Below are positions 1 through 11,416 of a stretch of DNA of 64,000 nucleotides, piece by piece (positions within the stretch are counted from its first letter, which is position 1; each line of letters opens with the position of its first letter). Under the pieces are notes generated by a model, which worked only from the letters and a program-made list of their open reading frames with translations, did no database searches and was not told where the DNA came from. The stretch is from Neoceratodus forsteri (Eukaryota > Chordata > Ceratodontiformes > Ceratodontidae): the NCBI GenBank assembly GCA_016271365.2, contig CM057453.1:1088157001-1088221000 (forward strand), read 5' to 3'. A program made the translations under genes and the position numbers.

Positions 1-847
1 CTGGATCTAGTCCCAGCACACAAAAGACCGTATCAATTGTGAGAAGAAAAAAAAGTCACTCCACATCATGAAAGAAAGCTGCCATCATGATCAGCTTCAC
101 ACAATGTCCCCAACCACATTCAAGGTTACAGCTCTGCAGCAGGGAACAGTGCTAGATTCAGTCAGTTTTCAAAATTCTTATAAGCCCCCCGACTCATTTC
201 AATGACATGGAAACACTTTCCACAAAACCAAAACAAACCCATAACTGTAAACTGCTTTTCTGTCTTCCAGTCGATTGCAGCATATGTGCAGGTAACTGCC
301 GTGCTGTACATTCGCTGACCGCAAAAGTCCGACTCCACTTATGCCTCTCATCTTTTTGTGTGGTTGATAACCATAACAGTATTTACTAAACAGTTAGCTA
401 CAAACAGACCCTTTCCTCCCCGTGCAGTACAGTTCCAAGATGTACTTTCGCCTGCTCAGACTCCTTTACTCACCAGCACAACAGATGTCACAGCACCTGC
501 CAACTTCAGCGCAGTGCTTCCCATATTAGGTAAACAGCTTGGTGGCCATAGTAAACAACAAATGGCTCCACTTTTTAAAGTTTAAGTTCAAGACAAAAAA
601 AATGAGACGTGAACAGCCAGGGGAGGGGGTTAGCCAAATATTCCTGCTCAGGATTTATAATGAAAACATGCAGTTCAGCAGACAGCATCCTTCAGGCAGC
701 CCCGCCATCTAGTGGCAAAGACAAGAACTGTGTACTTTTTTTTCTATATGTACACATCCACACACAAAAATGAGCTATACAATTAACAAAACAAAACATT
801 TTTTCTTCTTTTTTCTATTTTATTTACAAACAAGCCATTGCATAATA
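1..847. other. Unassigned AT-rich DNA
   Basis: No coding signature, known repeat or RNA gene recognised here. The short open frames between 207 and 585 have no family motif. A few homopolymer tracts (near 590-600 and 735-745) are the only local structure. Confidence 0.5.
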
Positions 848-990
848 GCAATAATACACTCCACGGTGTGTGTCATGCTGGGATAACATCACTTCTGGGT
901 TATTGGACAAACTCAGCCTGCGGCCTCATGCTCAACTACCTCAGGCGGGATGTTATCCAGGACGACACAAACCCTGTCATGCATTATTGC
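848..990. mobile_element. Short inverted-repeat (MITE-like) element, copy 1
   Basis: A 143-bp element whose ends are imperfect inverted repeats: it opens with GCAATAATACACTCCACGG and the complement of its last 19 bases reads GCAATAATGCATGACAGGG (14 of 19 identical). A second copy of nearly equal length lies in opposite orientation at 23974-24117, and the two align over their whole length. The size, the absence of coding capacity and the terminal inverted repeats fit a non-autonomous DNA transposon. The superfamily cannot be fixed because no clear target duplication is visible. Confidence 0.6.
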
Positions 991-1103
991 TTATTTTATT
1001 TTTTGTAACTACATATAAATATTTTTAACCATGCAACTTGTTTTTTATAGCATAAGAGAATTGTGAGGCTGATCTGAGAAAACCTTATCATGTGGTTTAA
1101 TAG

Positions 1104-1195
1104 GGGTTTGTGAAGAACTGTGGCAAAATCAAAAAGATTCAAAATTCTAGGGTTTGTGAAGAATTGTGGCAAGATCAAAGAGATTTAAAACTAAA
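1104..1195. repeat. 46-bp tandem duplication
   Basis: Two adjacent copies of a unit beginning GGGTTTGTGAAGAA start at 1104 and 1150. They differ at a few positions. This simple local duplication explains the repeated look of the open frames on both strands here. Confidence 0.7.
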
Positions 1196-2210
1196 CAGCT
1201 CTCTTATGTGCATACTGAAAATGAAAGGTAAAGTTGGAATCAGTGTTTCAAACACGAAGATCTTTTCAGCATTGATGTATGATGAAAAGGTAAGCAAAAC
1301 TATACTATATGTTTTAAGTTAATAGGTCCTCTACCGGGTATATTTTATGGTATAAAAGAATCCCAGAGTGAGGTTTGGGCAAAAGGACTGCCAAGTGAAA
1401 CTGAGCAGTTCTGGCTGACTAAACCTCAAACATGGAGTCTCTTATGCCATAAGAGACAGCCAGCGGAGGCTCTACTAAACTATTATAAATCACTTGAGTT
1501 AGGTAGAGTGATTTATAAGTTATTAGGGCTGGGTGGACTGTTCTTTTGTAAATCAGAACCCCCCTGGATCCAGCACTTACCCACAGAGTCAGATAAATAG
1601 GGACCTGGTCATTGGAGACTGCTCCCAAGTTCGTGGATAAGGTGAGGAGCAGCAGTGTGATGTGGGGAGAAGCAAAGAAGAGATGCAGTGAACAGAGGTG
1701 AGATGCAGTCAGCAGAGAAGGGTACTGGGTGAGTCAGGGTGAGGTGGGTAGGAGAAGGGATATGATGCTTGGCGCCACATGGCTGGGGGGAGGAGGAGAA
1801 GCTGAGAAGGGGATGAGTGCTGCAGGTGGAAATGGGGATTGGACAAGTCAGGGCAACATGGTAGGGGATGCAATGAGAAGGGAAGAGATGTGGTGCCATA
1901 AACTAGCATTGGTGAGTGGGGAGGGAGTGATACAGGGAGGAGACAGGACGATGTAACAGACTATTGGCAGCAAACCAGCAGTAGCCATAGCCACAGCCAA
2001 TAGCATTAGCTGGCAAGCAGAATGGTCATGTGCACAACAGTCTCAGACAGGAGCATGACAGCAGCAGCGTGGAGAAATACTGACAGAGAATGGAGAGGGT
2101 GTGGGAGGAGGTGCCAGCTACTAAAGAAATGGGAAACCTGTTAAAAAATTAATAAATAACAAAAAGAAAGCAACAACAGGGGTTCTGGATGGTTTCTGAG
2201 AGAAAGAAGT

Positions 2211-2213
<3 letters not shown>
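1196..2213. other. Unassigned DNA
   Basis: No recognised gene. A short perfect inverted repeat (TTATAAATCACT at 1483-1494 and its complement at 1507-1518) could form a hairpin. From about 1620 to 1940 the plus strand is strongly purine-rich, which creates overlapping open frames on the minus strand with no family signature. Confidence 0.45.

Positions 2214-2242
<29 letters not shown>
2214..2242. repeat. (GA)n microsatellite
   Basis: A run of alternating G and A about 29 bases long. A second, longer (GA)n tract lies at 2817-2870. Confidence 0.9.
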
Positions 2243-2246
<4 letters not shown>

Positions 2247-2309
2247 ACAGAGTCATGGGTGGGAGGGCCATGTTGCAAAAAAATGCAAATATTCCTTGTT
2301 GTAAGAATA

Positions 2310-2650
2310 GGATAATTTATCATTTTACAAGACAACAACTAATCTTATCAGAAGAACAAGAAAATGTATAATTTTACAAGAAAACAAACACCTTTTATCA
2401 TAAGAAAAAGCTAATTTACAATTTTGCAAGAAAACAATTACTCATCATAAGAACAAGAACATTTACCATTTTACAAGAAAACAAATACCGCTTATCATAT
2501 GAAAAAGAACATTTATCACTTTACAAAAAAACAAATACCCCTTATTAAAAGCGCAAGAAGAGTTACCATTTTACAAGAAAAAAAATACCCCTTATCGTAC
2601 GAACAAAAACAAACTGCCATTTTACGAGAAAAAAATGCACATTAACAAAA
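2310..2650. repeat. 50-bp tandem array, about 7 units
   Basis: The motif TTTTACAAGA or a close variant recurs at about 2323, 2372, 2422, 2469, 2519, 2569 and 2620, spacings of 47-51 bases. Each unit also carries an ACAAATACCCCTTATCAT-like block. Units are diverged but colinear. There are no unique spacers, so this is a minisatellite and not a CRISPR array. Confidence 0.8.
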
Positions 2651-2816
2651 CAAAAGTTGCTATTAAAAAAATACCCCCAGTGGTTTCTGGCTACTGAGGG
2701 AGGATGCAGTTGGAAACAAAAAGAGATGGAGGACATTGTAGTCAGGATTACAAAAAAAAAAATACCCCATCCCTAGTACTCCAACATAAAAATGGCTCCT
2801 GGCTGCTCTGAATGAG

Positions 2817-2818
2817 GG

Positions 2819-2870
<52 letters not shown>
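2817..2870. repeat. (GA)n microsatellite
   Basis: About 54 bases of GA dinucleotides with one interruption. Confidence 0.9.
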
Positions 2871-2873
<3 letters not shown>

Positions 2874-3659
2874 TCTGTGAGTTAACATACACACTCATCC
2901 TGTCCTGAATTGTAGCAGACTATTTTTCTTTGGTTAAAGCAAAGGAGGAAATAACAAGCTTGGTGTTTTTGACATTTGTTAATTTATTGAGTTGAGCATG
3001 GACTTCTACAACTGTAGACAGCACTAATGCCTGCTTCCTTAAGTATAAAGAAGTGTCTTCAAGAATCAGCATCTTGAGTGTCTATTCTCCTTATTTTCAT
3101 CATCACTGCTGCACCACTATGCGTTGCATAAAATCATAAGTTGAATGACTACATTGCCGATTTAAATTTCAAGGCCGTTAGTAGCATTACTCTGTTGAGC
3201 TGCAGAACATAGTCACTGAACAGTTACATTTGGAATCACTCTTCGTTGTCGTCTGTCAAAGGAAGTGATGGTGGCCATCATCATTTCTGTCTGGCTGGTT
3301 GTGCTATGTGAAAATTGGTCCCTGTAGGGACAGGAGTGGGAGTCAAGACATTAGGACTGGAGAGGGATATTTTCAGAAAATAAAAAATACCAAAGAAATA
3401 AAAATAAATGGAACAAAGTGTTGAGTCAGACTAGTTCTGAATCTCAAGTAGACACTGCAGCTTCTGGCAACCAAAAGGGAGTGTCAAGGGCCAGGCTAAC
3501 TTATCATTCTCCTGGAAATCACAAACAAAATCAAACCACAAAAGGGATTTTGGTAACTGTAAAGCATCATCTTCCAGGTGAATGCTTGAATCCAAAAAAG
3601 GTGCACCTGTCAGATCAGTCCCAGAAAAAGGTTGTTTAGTTAAGAATAAAAGTTTGGTG
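2871..3659. other. Unassigned DNA
   Basis: No coding signature or known repeat recognised. Overlapping open frames on opposite strands at 3418-3667 lack any recognisable domain. Confidence 0.45.
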
Positions 3660-3810
3660 GGCTCCACCTAAAATTTGGTTCAAGGTCAGTTGGCATTCAT
3701 CTGTATCCCCCTCCCCCGGGTTGTGCCTGAAAATAGGCAAGATTTGTCTAGTGCACTTACCCAGTCAACAAAAGCTAAATAAATAAATAAATAAAATAAA
3801 TAAAAAGGCA
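3660..3810 (+). mobile_element. L2-like 3' tail fragment
   Basis: The segment ends in an (AAAT)n tract preceded by a block reading GTGCCTGAAAATAGGC then TCTAGTGCACTTACCCAG. The same block and tail occur at about 56263-56335 (plus) and inverted at 22519-22591. The layout (unique 3' block plus short tandem tail) is typical of the 3' ends of L2-clade LINEs and of SINEs that borrow them. Only the tail is present. The 5' boundary is uncertain. Confidence 0.55.
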
Positions 3811-4120
3811 CTGTCATATATGGAACAATTGCATACTATGCTAATGTTTGTCCCCACAGACAACATCCAATTCCTCTGAGGCTGAGTCTGCTGAGGATGA
3901 AGATAGTAATCAAGTACTGGGTGTACCAACAGAGGATAAAGGGATGGGAACTGTAAATGAGGAAGAAGTATAAACAGATGTTTCTATAATGGAGGAGAAG
4001 GATGGGTTAAAGGAAGGGAATGAAGCACAACTGGAATGGGACCAAGAAAAATCCAGTAAAAAAAAAAAATCCTGAAAAGTAGACTGAGCTACAGTGCCTA
4101 CAGTGCCTACCTGGCAAATA

Positions 4121-4126
4121 TATATC

Positions 4127-4166
<40 letters not shown>
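4121..4166. repeat. (TA)n microsatellite
   Basis: Alternating TA of about 46 bases, lying just upstream of the BED-finger remnant of the hAT relic. Confidence 0.9.
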
Positions 4167-4168
<2 letters not shown>

Positions 4169-4607
4169 CCTTTTTCTTTGGTCATACCGTTTGGTTAGTG
4201 CCTTTAATGAGTTGATGCTGACATACTGTATTTGTAAATGGGCAATCAGCAGAGGTGAAAATAAATGAGCACTAGGAACTTCAGCATGAAAATGCACCTA
4301 GACAGATGTCTTAACATAACCAGAAATCCATTTTTGGGAATAGAAGAGCAAGTGACATTGATGATGCTAGCTCACTACACTCAGGGGTATCACTGATAGA
4401 GGACAGCAGTGGTAGTCCCTGCAACAATACTGGAACACCTCCAGCACTTCCATTTGAATGACCCCGTGTGTTAAACAATACTGATAGTGGCCAAGAAGAG
4501 TTCAAACCCCCTTCTTTCAAGGAAACAGCTTACCATCTTTGAACCGTACAAACATAAAGCACAATATCCCTCAACCCACCCTGTTGCTGTTACAATAACA
4601 AAAAAGA

Positions 4608-5152
4608 GCTGGCCCCGTGGTGCTGAGGATTAAGGTGCTGGATGCCATACCTTGCGCCATGCCAGTGACCCATGTTCGGGAATGAGCATGGGTCACCGTG
4701 GGTCAGCAGGGAGGAGATGGATTGAGCGTCTGATGGACTGCTCTCCATCTCTGGGGTGGAAGGAGTACAGCAGCCGGGGGCTTAGTGGCACGGCGCCGCA
4801 TGAATGGGGGGTGGGGGTGGGGAACGCGACAGATGCCTGATGTGGGCCAGCATGGGAGCATACACAAACACCATCACTTGCGTCATTGCACACTGCTGTC
4901 TTGCAAGGGGAAGAAAAAGTGAGACAGTGGCTCCAGGTCGTGCGGCTTGATGGCTGTCCACCGGCACGCACCATTCCTCAGGTTCCACCATCTGTTCTGG
5001 ATCCGTGTTTGGGGGGGAACTAGGGAGTCCCTCACCTCCCCACCATGGGGGAAGTACAAGGTGGTGGTCTGGGATTGGTGCAGGTGGCCGGAGGAGGAGT
5101 GGAGGAAGAGAGATGACCGGGGCGCCACGACTGGAAAAGAAAAAAATAAATA
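4608..5152 (+). mobile_element. tRNA-derived SINE (family 1) inside the hAT relic
   Basis: A retroposon of about 545 bp starting with a GTGGTGCTGAGG box-A-like block and a CATGTTCGGGA box-B-like block about 45 bases further on, and ending in an A-rich (AAAT)n tail. It is flanked by AATAACAAAAAAGA (4594-4607) and AATAACAAAGAAGA (5153-5166), a 14-bp target duplication with one mismatch. Removing it joins the hAT frame exactly (TITKK into ISEM), so the boundaries are well supported. Related copies lie at 8179-8630 (minus), 8728-9303 and 17410-18068. The internal open frames on either strand have no domain and are not genes. Confidence 0.8.
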
Positions 5153-6689
5153 AATAACAAAGAAGATTTCAGAGATGATAGCCATTGACTGCTGCCATGT
5201 AAGATGGTAGAACATCTAGGATCCAGGCAGCTGCTAGAGTACCTTGAACCTTGATATATTATACCATTGAGAAAATATTTTTCCTCAACAGGGATTCCAG
5301 ATATCTATGATGCTGTATGCAAGAAAAACTCAGATGAATTTAGTCAGTGATGTTGGGAAGGTAGTGCATCTCACAACATATATCTAGTCAAGCTGTAAAA
5401 ACCGAACATTTCACATCTGTCACTGCACATTAGGCATGTTGTGGTGGTAACTCTGGTGGGGGCAGTAAAAAAGTTTACAGTTCTAAGAACGCTTTATTTT
5501 CTATCTGAGCACAAATCATATAACATCAGTGAGGAACTCAAACAACCAATGCAGCAATGGCTCACATCCCAGGGACTGTCAATTGACTTTATTGTTGCAG
5601 ATAATTGGTCAAACATAAGGAAGACCTTGGAGGAGGAACTTTGTTCACATCCATTGCTTAGCACATTGCTTTAATTTAATAGTTCACAGTTTTATTTATG
5701 AGGACAGGGACATTAAGGCACTTGTGGGCACTACTAAAAGAATCTGCACTTATTTCAATCTCTCAAGCAAAGCCTACCACTTGTCTGAAAAAATACAGGA
5801 AGGTCACAAACTACCTTTGCACAGATTGATCCAAAACATTTCTACTAGGTGGAATTCAACCCATCTTATGTTCCAAGGGCTGCTGAAACAAAAGAAAGCT
5901 GTCAGACAGTACACCTTGGAAAATGAAACTGGTGATGCAGATGTTTATATTACTCCATCACAGTGGGTCATGCTGGAGTTTGTAATTTTACTTCTCTAGC
6001 TATTTGAGGAAATTACTAGAGAGGTGAGTGCAAAAACAACAACTCTGAGCCAGGTGATACTCTTAATGACAATTTTAAAATACTTCTTGAATCTGATTAG
6101 GGACAATTTAGAGTACACAGACAATGCCATTCTACATGCTGCCACCACTGCTGACACAAGATTTCCCACCAGAATATAAAAAAAATGTACCAAACATATG
6201 TTCAAAAAAGTTGAAGAAGATGAAAACCTACATAAAATGATTTGGTCTGACCACTATATTAAAGCAACAGTCTTGGACCCACGATACAAATCATGGCAAC
6301 TGCTGAATGATGATGACATTTCTTTTGAGATAAACGGACAAGAAACAATTGATGAAGTCCATGCTGCCGTGGAACAGAGTACAAAACCAGATTCAGAACA
6401 ATCTTCTTTACAACACAGCACAGCATTAGGCGGCCTCTCCTCTGGTGTTCCAGTTTCTGCTTCCTTCTCTTCTTTACCCCCTACACCAGGGTTGTCTTCT
6501 TCTTCTTTTTCACCACCAGCATAAAAGAGTGGTGCTTCACAATTGCACAGCTCAGATTTAGGTCTCTGGAATCACTTGCAAGATGTCCTTTTAACCTCTT
6601 CACCCACTTCATCTAACACAGCTTCTGCACAGACCATTGCTGAGATGTACTCAATTTTTCCCATCTCTTTTTATGCCCCTGGCCCCATA

Positions 6690-7190
6690 GGACTCTCTCA
6701 GACCAGACCTAGGTACTCACCTTGTAACCGCTCACTGAGACCTCCTGCACCTTGCCTCTGTCCCAGATGTCCCTCCTCTACAACTCCGACTCGCCATCCT
6801 CCCGGCTCTGAACCTCCTGAGGTGGGGCTGCCAACTCCTGACTGGTGCTCTACCTATAATCTAGAGTGTGGTCAGAGAGCAGGAAGGAACCAGAGGCCGG
6901 TCAGGTAGGTCTGGTGTAGAGCATGTTCGGCAGTCCTATTCCTGTTGTTGCCTTCCCGGGTGCCTATGTTTTTTCTGCCTTACGTTCCCCTTGGAGGCGC
7001 AGATGTGAAAAAATGTCCAGTGCACAATGGATGCACTCTCATACCTGCTTGCAGAATGCCTGCCATCACCTTGCTCCCCACTTCTCGGCATCCGCTTGCT
7101 ACATTGCCCCCAGCCTCTGCTAGGAGCCGCAAATGCAGTGTGAGTCAAGCCCACCCTTTTCAGTAGAGGAGTGCATTCCTCTGGTCACAC
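6690..7190. other. Unresolved GC-rich stretch within the hAT relic
   Basis: Between the hAT segments ending near 6660 and resuming near 7230 the sequence is richer in C and G and shows no transposase similarity. It could be an insertion of an unrelated repeat or a poorly conserved Ser/Pro linker. No target duplication was identified. Confidence 0.4.
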
Positions 7191-7550
7191 AATCTTCTCC
7201 TGCCACGCCAACCCCCAGCTCCCCAAGTCCGTTTCTGAACCTGGGTCAAGGCGTGGCATCCAGCACCTCAACCCTCAATGCCACTGGGCTGGCTACTGCT
7301 AAAATATACTTGACAGAGCATAATATTGATTGGAATGCAGATCCTTTGAAATATTGGAAATCTAAACACAATATATGGCCTGCTTTAGTATAAACTGGTA
7401 TGAAGTACTGTACATGAATTGCCTTCATACTAGCATTTATTCTTAACAATTGTTTAATTCAGCTGGTAATGTTATTGTTGATACCAGATCCTGTTTGTTA
7501 CCAGAAAATGCTGAGTGTTTGACATTTCTGAAATTGAACACTTCTCACTT

Positions 7551-8166
7551 TAATTTCAAATATGATACCCGAATAATACAAGAGGCATGCATAAGATAAT
7601 GGCAACAAGCCAGGTCAGGATAGGCCAAGTCAGGATTACGTGCATGAACACAATGAGCACAGAGAAATAAAAACAATAACACCAGTGGATCCAAAGTCCA
7701 TCTAACATAGCAAGCAACTGAATTTCATGTCTCAAACTTACTTGGTAGTGCTACTTCTCTGATTTGAATAGTAGAGTACTGCTGACTACTACTACTACTA
7801 CTTGTCATCAACTGCATAAAATATTATTTTCCTCCTGACTGTACTGTAGTATGATGTTAATACTATACTTACTGTTTTTCTCACAGCAGATGTCATAGAT
7901 GAAACCTGAATGCTCTTCTATGGATAATGCATTTTCACATCCCTCCATAATCATATTTGGTTACAATTACTTTACAGAGAAAAATATTCCTATGCATTCA
8001 TTGTTGGTAGTATGATGTAATACTACATCTTGGTTACAGTGATCGGTTGGGTGGAGATGATATTTCACAGTATATATTTACAATATGTTGCACTGGCAGC
8101 ATTTGTTTCTTGGAACTGAGAAGGATGCATCATCTGTGTTTTCAGGTGCACAAAGCAGTGGTACAC
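7551..8166. other. Unassigned AT-rich DNA
   Basis: Beyond the hAT C-terminus. A short (ACT)n tract lies near 7786-7803 and two similar blocks (GTAGTATGATGT near 7847 and 8008) recur, but no gene or clear terminal repeat was recognised. Confidence 0.45.
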
Positions 8167-8178
8167 TTTATTTTATTT

Positions 8179-8630
8179 TATTTTTTTATATAGATGGTTG
8201 GCCCCAACCACCACCTGCTCCTACCTTCAGGTCCCCTGCCAGTCACAGTCCTGACTACCACTCCTCCCACTGTTGTGGCTGGCAGTGCTCCACATGGTGC
8301 AGAGCCCAAGGACCATGGGACTGTCATCTTCAGTGGCCATGGTACATAAACTTTTCTATTTTCTCTCCCTTGTCCTTCCCTCCACCTCAGATGTCTGGTG
8401 CAGCCTCTGTCTTCCCCAGTCAAATCAAGAAGCTCAGACATGCACCAACCTTCGTGAGGGGCTACTGTTTCATTGGACCTGGACCATCTCCCTCCCTAGC
8501 TAGCTTGCTCTCCATATGGGAGCACTCCCCAGCTTGGCTGCCCAACCTCTCAGATTTGGACTCACTCCCAAACCAGGGTCTCAAGTACTGAAGCATGCTG
8601 CATTTCCATTGAGCCATTGGGTGGCCCCTG
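8179..8630 (-). mobile_element. tRNA-derived SINE (family 1), minus strand
   Basis: Read on the minus strand it starts near 8630 with GGGGCCACCCAATGGC, containing a TGGCTCAATGG box A, and ends in a T-rich tract (the A-rich tail) near 8180-8195. The same 12 bases, TTTATTTTATTT, occur at 8167-8178 and 8631-8642 and can be read as the target duplication, though they are low complexity. The open frames inside (8085-8591) are by-products. Confidence 0.6.
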
Positions 8631-8727
8631 TTTATTTTATTTATTGACTGCACTTGACTGATGTGACTGCCTGGGTGGTGGTCAGTAGGATATCTTTAAT
8701 TTTTTATTGAAAAGGCATTGCTGAGTA

Positions 8728-9303
8728 AAGCCTTCCAAGTGGCATAGAGGGTAAGGCATTGTGTGCCTTACCTCTCACCACACTGTGACCCAAGTTTGGG
8801 AACAAGTTTGGGTCACTGGGGGTCAGGCCGGGGGGAGGATTGAGAGTTCAAAGGACAGCTCTCCCATCCCAAGGAGGGAAGGCTAACTGACTCAGACCTT
8901 GGCTGCCCCCGGGTGGAGACCTGGAGGTAGTGCCAGCAGCTCTAGTGGCAAGAAGGGAGGTGTTGTGGTTCCATAGCATGTGTACACTTCTATATGCACA
9001 TGCTTACATGCCATGGGACAGTGGGGAGAAAATGGGAAATGGTTGGTGCAGGCTATATGAAACCTTGCCCGCCTGCCTCCGTCCCATGCTGTTGCCAGTC
9101 ACCCAGCCCCCAAAATCTAGATGAGAGTCACTGGGCAAGGGGAGGAAAGCCCTTCCCTTTTCAGTCCTGTCATGGGGGGTACAATCCATTGGGGATCAAA
9201 GGGCTTGAGGACTGCGGAGATAAGCACAGAGGGTAGGGCAGGGCTGAGCAGCTCCCTGCACCAAACAGCAAGAAAAAAGTATAATGGGAAAAAAAGTTGT
9301 TAA
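8728..9303 (+). mobile_element. tRNA-derived SINE (family 1), plus strand
   Basis: It begins GCCTTCCAAGTGGCATAG with a box-A-like GTGGCATAGAGG and a box-B-like CAAGTTTGGGA, and ends in A-rich runs near 9275-9295. CTGAGTA on both sides (8721-8727 and 9304-9310) is a possible short target duplication. Layout and length match the copies at 4608 and 17410. Confidence 0.6.
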
Positions 9304-9310
9304 CTGAGTA

Positions 9311-10600
9311 GACGAATTAGAAAACAATGCCACCTGTTGGACCAGGTAGTGTATCGTACCATAGCACACTGGGGCATGCAGTGCAGCAGAGCTGCACCAC
9401 ATGGATAGGGTGGGTGTGCTCTTACTACTACTCATTTAGTCAGTAGCCATTTTTTGTCCAGGTCCCCTCTGGACCAGCCAGCAAAAGAATAAACAGTACA
9501 CAGAATTAATAAAAATATTTCAGCTGCTTAATATTGGTTTATAGGTAGTAGATAGAGGGTACTTGCATATTTCTCTCTGTCTGACTCCCTCTGTCTTTTT
9601 CCCAGTACTCACAGGCACAAGCAATTATGCCACTGGGGGAGGCCATGAAGGAGTTAAATTACTCCCTTTGGGCCTCTGTGTTAAATATTACAGAGTCTGG
9701 TCCAACTTTATGCATTTTATCACATTTATTCAAATATTTATTTAACCGTACCGACTTTAACTCTGGTCATATTGTCTAATGCAACAGGCATTGAGAGAAG
9801 TAAAAATATAAGGACTGCTGTTTTAGGCATTTTCTTTCTAACAACAACTATTTTTGAAACAAGCAAAACTTAACCTGTTGTGTATTTAGTCATTTTTCTC
9901 TAACATTAACTGTTTTCCTTGTCATGGTAAAACTAACCTGTTATGAGTATTCTTTTTACAGGAAAACAACACCGTATCGTGCTCTATCTGTTTCTCTCTC
10001 CAGATCGATGAATGAAGAAGAAGCAGAGGAAGGTCACATGACAGGCAGAGGACCGATCAAAGACTCTACAGGATGACAGGAGGTACCACCGTGTGAAGGT
10101 CACACAGGAAGTATGAAAGGCTTCACTCCTAAAATGTCCCATTCATGTTTGTGTCCCAGTACATGAGTGAAACAGGACAGGAGAACAGGTGTAGAGACTG
10201 GCAACTTAGTCATTGGCTGGTGTCAGCAGGTGACAGCAGGTATTCAGGAAACTCCAGCCAGTCCAGTAATGTAAGTTAGACTACCTGTATACTTACTGCC
10301 ATCTGTGTTAAAGAGTGCAGAAACTACAAGTACCTGTTAAAGAGGGTGCTGATAGAACACCCTATTGAGGGTAAAGTAAACAGGTGGAGACAAAGAGGAA
10401 ACTAAAAATCTTATCTAGGGTCAGATGACAAAGGGTTAGGCTTCTCAAAAAAGGGGGACCCTAATACAGACTTTTTAAAAGCATATGGGGAAAGCTAATT
10501 TGAACCCTATCCAGGCTATAACAAAAAAAAGGTAGACCAAACTAAAAATGGAAATCTAGAAACACCCCATCTGGGGTAAGGACATAAGTTATTTTTCAGG
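9311..10600. other. Unassigned DNA, possibly with CR1 5' untranslated region
   Basis: No coding signature. By analogy with the other CR1 copies, the stretch from roughly 10000 to 10630 may be the 5' untranslated region of CR1 copy A, since ORF1 similarity starts immediately after it. CAGGAAAACAACACC at 9960 resembles the terminus of the inverted-repeat element at 62974-63600, but no matching second end was seen. Confidence 0.35.
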
Positions 10601-10964
10601 ACATATGAAGAGTACTAGTGGGAATAATTGGAGTGATGTAGTGCAGTGGCTGTGGAGCGGCAGTCTTCAAGTAGGTCTTTTGGAAACCGAGGTGCTGCCT
10701 CATCTGAGTGCACTCTCTGGGCTGAAGGAGGAGATCACTAGACTCTGTGCCAAGTAGGATAGGATTCAGGACACCATTTCTCCCATCTAGGGGTCATTAA
10801 GTCCAGTGGCAGTACTTTAGGGGGTACAAGAAGGAGGGCTAGCTGGACTGTGGTGAGCTCCAGGAGGGTGGGAAGAAAGGAACACATTCTCCAGCCAATG
10901 TCATTATAGCACTCTAGCGCTGCTCTGGCTGGATGGGACTGCCAAGAGGAGCCACCTGCAGTAC

Positions 10965-11367
10965 ATACAAACATACTAACATGCAAAGAAGCCAGCAGAA
11001 GAATGCCATTTGGTCTGTCTAGTCTGCTCGTATTGTAAGGTCCACAGCTTGAGCTACTGTCCCTGCCTTCTCTCACTCCTCCCATCCTCCCTACTCATGA
11101 TCTTCACCTTCCCCCTAAGCCTATCCCAGCTTCTGTAGAAGCTGCCCACTCTCTTCAACAAGACCACCTCTTCTGGCAGTGCATTTCAATTGTACACCAC
11201 CCTCTCTGTGAAGAAGTGCTTCCTGACCTTACTCCAAAACCTCCCCCCCTCCAGATTGTGGAGACTGTGACTGTGCCCCCTCATGTTATGGTTGCCACTC
11301 AGCTTAAAGAGACCCTTCTTATCCACCTTATTTATCCCTTTCAAGTATTTGAAGGTCCCAATCATGT

Positions 11368-11416
<49 letters not shown>

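Larger units (their letters stand above)
3860..7550 (+). pseudogene. hAT-family transposase relic with BED zinc finger
   Basis: A decayed hAT (ZBED-like) transposase readable in pieces on the plus strand. In order: an acidic Ser/Glu region (3860-4080); a BED-finger remnant around 4180-4310 with a WSY element, a CICK cysteine pair, an ISRGENK stretch and LGTSA; a linker; a segment at 4495-4607 leading into TITKK; after an inserted SINE, the continuation ISEMIAID and YIIPLRKYFSS (5160-5340); a core with ADNWSN and STRWNSTHLMFQ (5441-5999); LDPRYKS (6280s); DPLKYWKSKHN (about 7340-7380); and the C-terminal dimerisation signature SAGNVIVDTRSCLLPENAE at about 7457-7513. Stops and frameshifts separate nearly every block, so it cannot encode a working enzyme. 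A (TA)n tract (4121-4166) and an unresolved GC-rich stretch (about 6690-7190) also interrupt it. Terminal inverted repeats were not found. A domesticated ZBED-type host gene is the alternative, but the lesions argue against it. Confidence 0.8.

Noticed and set aside
1609..1956. Overlapping open frames on both strands
   Set aside because: Caused by strand purine bias. No domain and no conservation signal.
2310..2650. CRISPR-like array
   Set aside because: Units of about 50 bp are contiguous diverged repeats without unique spacers, in a eukaryotic context.
8085..8591. 168-codon open frame on the plus strand
   Set aside because: It lies antisense through a SINE copy and has no recognisable domain.
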